6,806 bases of DNA from Candidatus Micrarchaeum sp. Its GTDB lineage: Archaea; Micrarchaeota; Micrarchaeia; CAILAH01. Location: the NCBI GenBank assembly GCA_020723045.1, contig DYJQ01000017.1, positions 11,381-18,186 on the forward strand, given 5' to 3'. Shown here piece after piece: positions 5,981 to 6,806 of the stretch (its first letter is position 1; each line of letters opens with the position of its first letter). The notes under the pieces were generated by a model. It was given only the letters and a program-made list of their open reading frames with translations. It was not told the origin of the DNA and did no database searches. The position numbers and the translations under genes were made by a program.

Positions 5981-6679
5981 TTAGTTGAACTCTGCGTAGA
6001 AGTAATAAGTCTCAAGGGTACTTGGTCCTGTACCGTAACTCGTTGGGACTATAAGCTCATAGTCCGCGGCATCTCCCAGGAAGTTTCCACCAGTGCTGTT
6101 TATTTGTGTACAGAATGCAAAGTTGCCCTTTGTGGTGCTGCTACCATCATCAACCACGCACGTCTGGAACGTGTCACCCGCATTGTTACCTTGGCTGTCC
6201 GCTGTGTCCGCTGTGTTTGTTACGGATCCCTGTGCAAACGTCAGGTCGCATGTGCTGCCTGTAAATGTGTTTGTCGCATTGTCGCTTGCCGCGCCAAAGT
6301 TCCAAACGTCGTCTAGATCAGCTGCAATTGCATTACTTACGGTCGCCCATGTAAAGGCATTGTTCGTGGATGCGCAGACCTCACCACCATTCGCATCGCT
6401 GCCGACCCACGTATATATGTAGTTTGTTGTTCCGCCACTATCATCAGTCAGGTAGATCGAACCTGTTATATTCCCGAACAATCCAGCCCACTTGTCCGTT
6501 AGAGCGCCTAAGCTCACGTTCTGCGCACTTATGTTGCCACCCTCAGTGACAATGCTCCCAGCCGTATCTCCAGTCCACCTTGTCAGGTTGGTCTGTGTAC
6601 CTACAGTCGCACCGCTTATTGCGAACACTCCACTGAAAAGGAGCATAACGCCAAACAGTGCTATATATTTCATATTCAT
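5981..6679 (-). CDS. Small acidic secreted protein, stand-alone WAG domain
   Basis: This 232-residue protein has no function I recognise. The signal peptide spans 1-20 (MKYIALFGVMLLFSGVFA, then ISGATVG). The mature part is rich in Thr, Ser, Asn, Gly and Asp and very acidic: about 22 Asp/Glu against one Arg and two Lys. It has no membrane helix or visible anchor, six N-x-S/T sequons, and four cysteines (102, 144, 174, 190) that could form two disulfides. Residues 47-230 match the N-terminal domain of the protein at 2341-4179: GGNISAQ...TDKWAGLFGNI aligns without gaps to GGGIFAI...TERWAGIVGWI, and both end with DYE/FEY.IVP and ETYY. It is thus a free-standing copy of that domain. A perfect GAGGTGA ribosome binding site and a clear TATA box suggest strong expression, as for an abundant surface or matrix protein (inference). 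ATG 6679 is chosen over ATG 6673 by ribosome-site spacing. Confidence 0.82.
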   Translation of the reverse strand: MNMKYIALFGVMLLFSGVFAISGATVGTQTNLTRWTGDTAGSIVTEGGNISAQNVSLGALTDKWAGLFGNITGSIYLTDDSGGTTNYIYTWVGSDANGGEVCASTNNAFTWATVSNAIAADLDDVWNFGAASDNATNTFTGSTCDLTFAQGSVTNTADTADSQGNNAGDTFQTCVVDDGSSTTKGNFAFCTQINSTGGNFLGDAADYELIVPTSYGTGPSTLETYYFYAEFN

Positions 6680-6686
6680 ATAACAC

Positions 6687-6693
6687 TCACCTC
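6687..6693 (-). promoter_or_regulatory. Strong Shine-Dalgarno GAGGTGA
   Basis: GAGGTGA on the minus strand is a full match to the archaeal anti-SD, seven bases before the ATG at 6679. The second in-frame ATG at 6673 would be 13 bases away, so 6679 is preferred. Confidence 0.8.
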
Positions 6694-6721
6694 ATTCACT
6701 TTACAGCACTTCTCAAGAAAC

Positions 6722-6736
6722 AATTATAAATCTTTG
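6722..6736 (-). promoter_or_regulatory. BRE/TATA promoter of the acidic secreted protein gene
   Basis: The minus strand reads ACAAAGATTTATAATTG, with TTTATAAT as TATA box and CAAAGA as BRE. Initiation about 26 bases downstream gives a start near 6701 and a leader of roughly 20 bases that contains the GAGGTGA. The remaining bases to the window end (6737-6806) hold only A/T-rich sequence, including a second TATA-like AATATAAT near 6748-6755, and no gene I can support. Confidence 0.6.
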
Positions 6737-6806
6737 TTAGCTTCCTCATTATATTTCTCCCATCTCCTCATTAATTTTATTGCAGTTCAAGGTAAATATC
6801 AACGAT

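Noticed and set aside
6093..6422. Plus-strand open frames, one rich in cysteine
   Set aside because: Antisense to the acidic secreted protein. The cysteines arise from reading Thr/Ala-rich codons backwards.
5981..6679. Archaeal pilin or archaellin reading of the small secreted protein
   Set aside because: The N-terminus is a normal signal peptide (cleavage after VFA). It lacks the charged class III cleavage motif followed by a long hydrophobic helix expected in pilins.

Overview
The window looks archaeal. It carries a geranylgeranyl reductase of the archaeal ether-lipid type directly behind a small 2[4Fe-4S] ferredoxin. Start sites have archaeal-style GGTGA/GAGGTGA ribosome binding sites and A/T-rich TATA-like boxes, and one gene appears to be leaderless. 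The secreted proteins are rich in N-glycosylation sequons and built from Ig-like and CARDB-like beta domains. The lineage cannot be fixed from this sequence; the style of the surface proteins would fit a DPANN or other uncultured archaeon, but that is only an impression.

Layout: two gene blocks converge near base 2335. The left block reads rightward: a possible fragment of a CRISPR repeat at the very edge (1-19), ferredoxin (60-257), geranylgeranyl reductase (269-1513), then from its own promoter a two-helix membrane protein with a bacterial-type PH domain (1612-2328). The right block reads leftward, from right to left: a small, very acidic secreted protein (5981-6679), a membrane-anchored protein with three repeats resembling cell-wall-binding repeat 2 (4200-5903), and a 612-residue secreted multidomain protein with two C-terminal membrane helices (2341-4179). 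No gene-free stretch exceeds 130 bases. No tRNA, rRNA, insertion sequence or complete CRISPR array was seen.

How the genes work together: the ferredoxin probably feeds electrons to the reductase, which saturates the isoprenoid chains of membrane lipids. The three leftward genes look like a cell-envelope set. All three have signal peptides; two are anchored by C-terminal membrane helices and the third is soluble or matrix-like. The small secreted protein is essentially a stand-alone copy of the N-terminal domain of the 612-residue protein (both carry a T-[ED]-[RK]-W-A-G motif and end in an IVP...ETYY motif). This shared domain, which I cannot assign to a named family, is the most interesting item here. 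The whole window therefore has an envelope flavour: lipid saturation on one side and surface proteins on the other.
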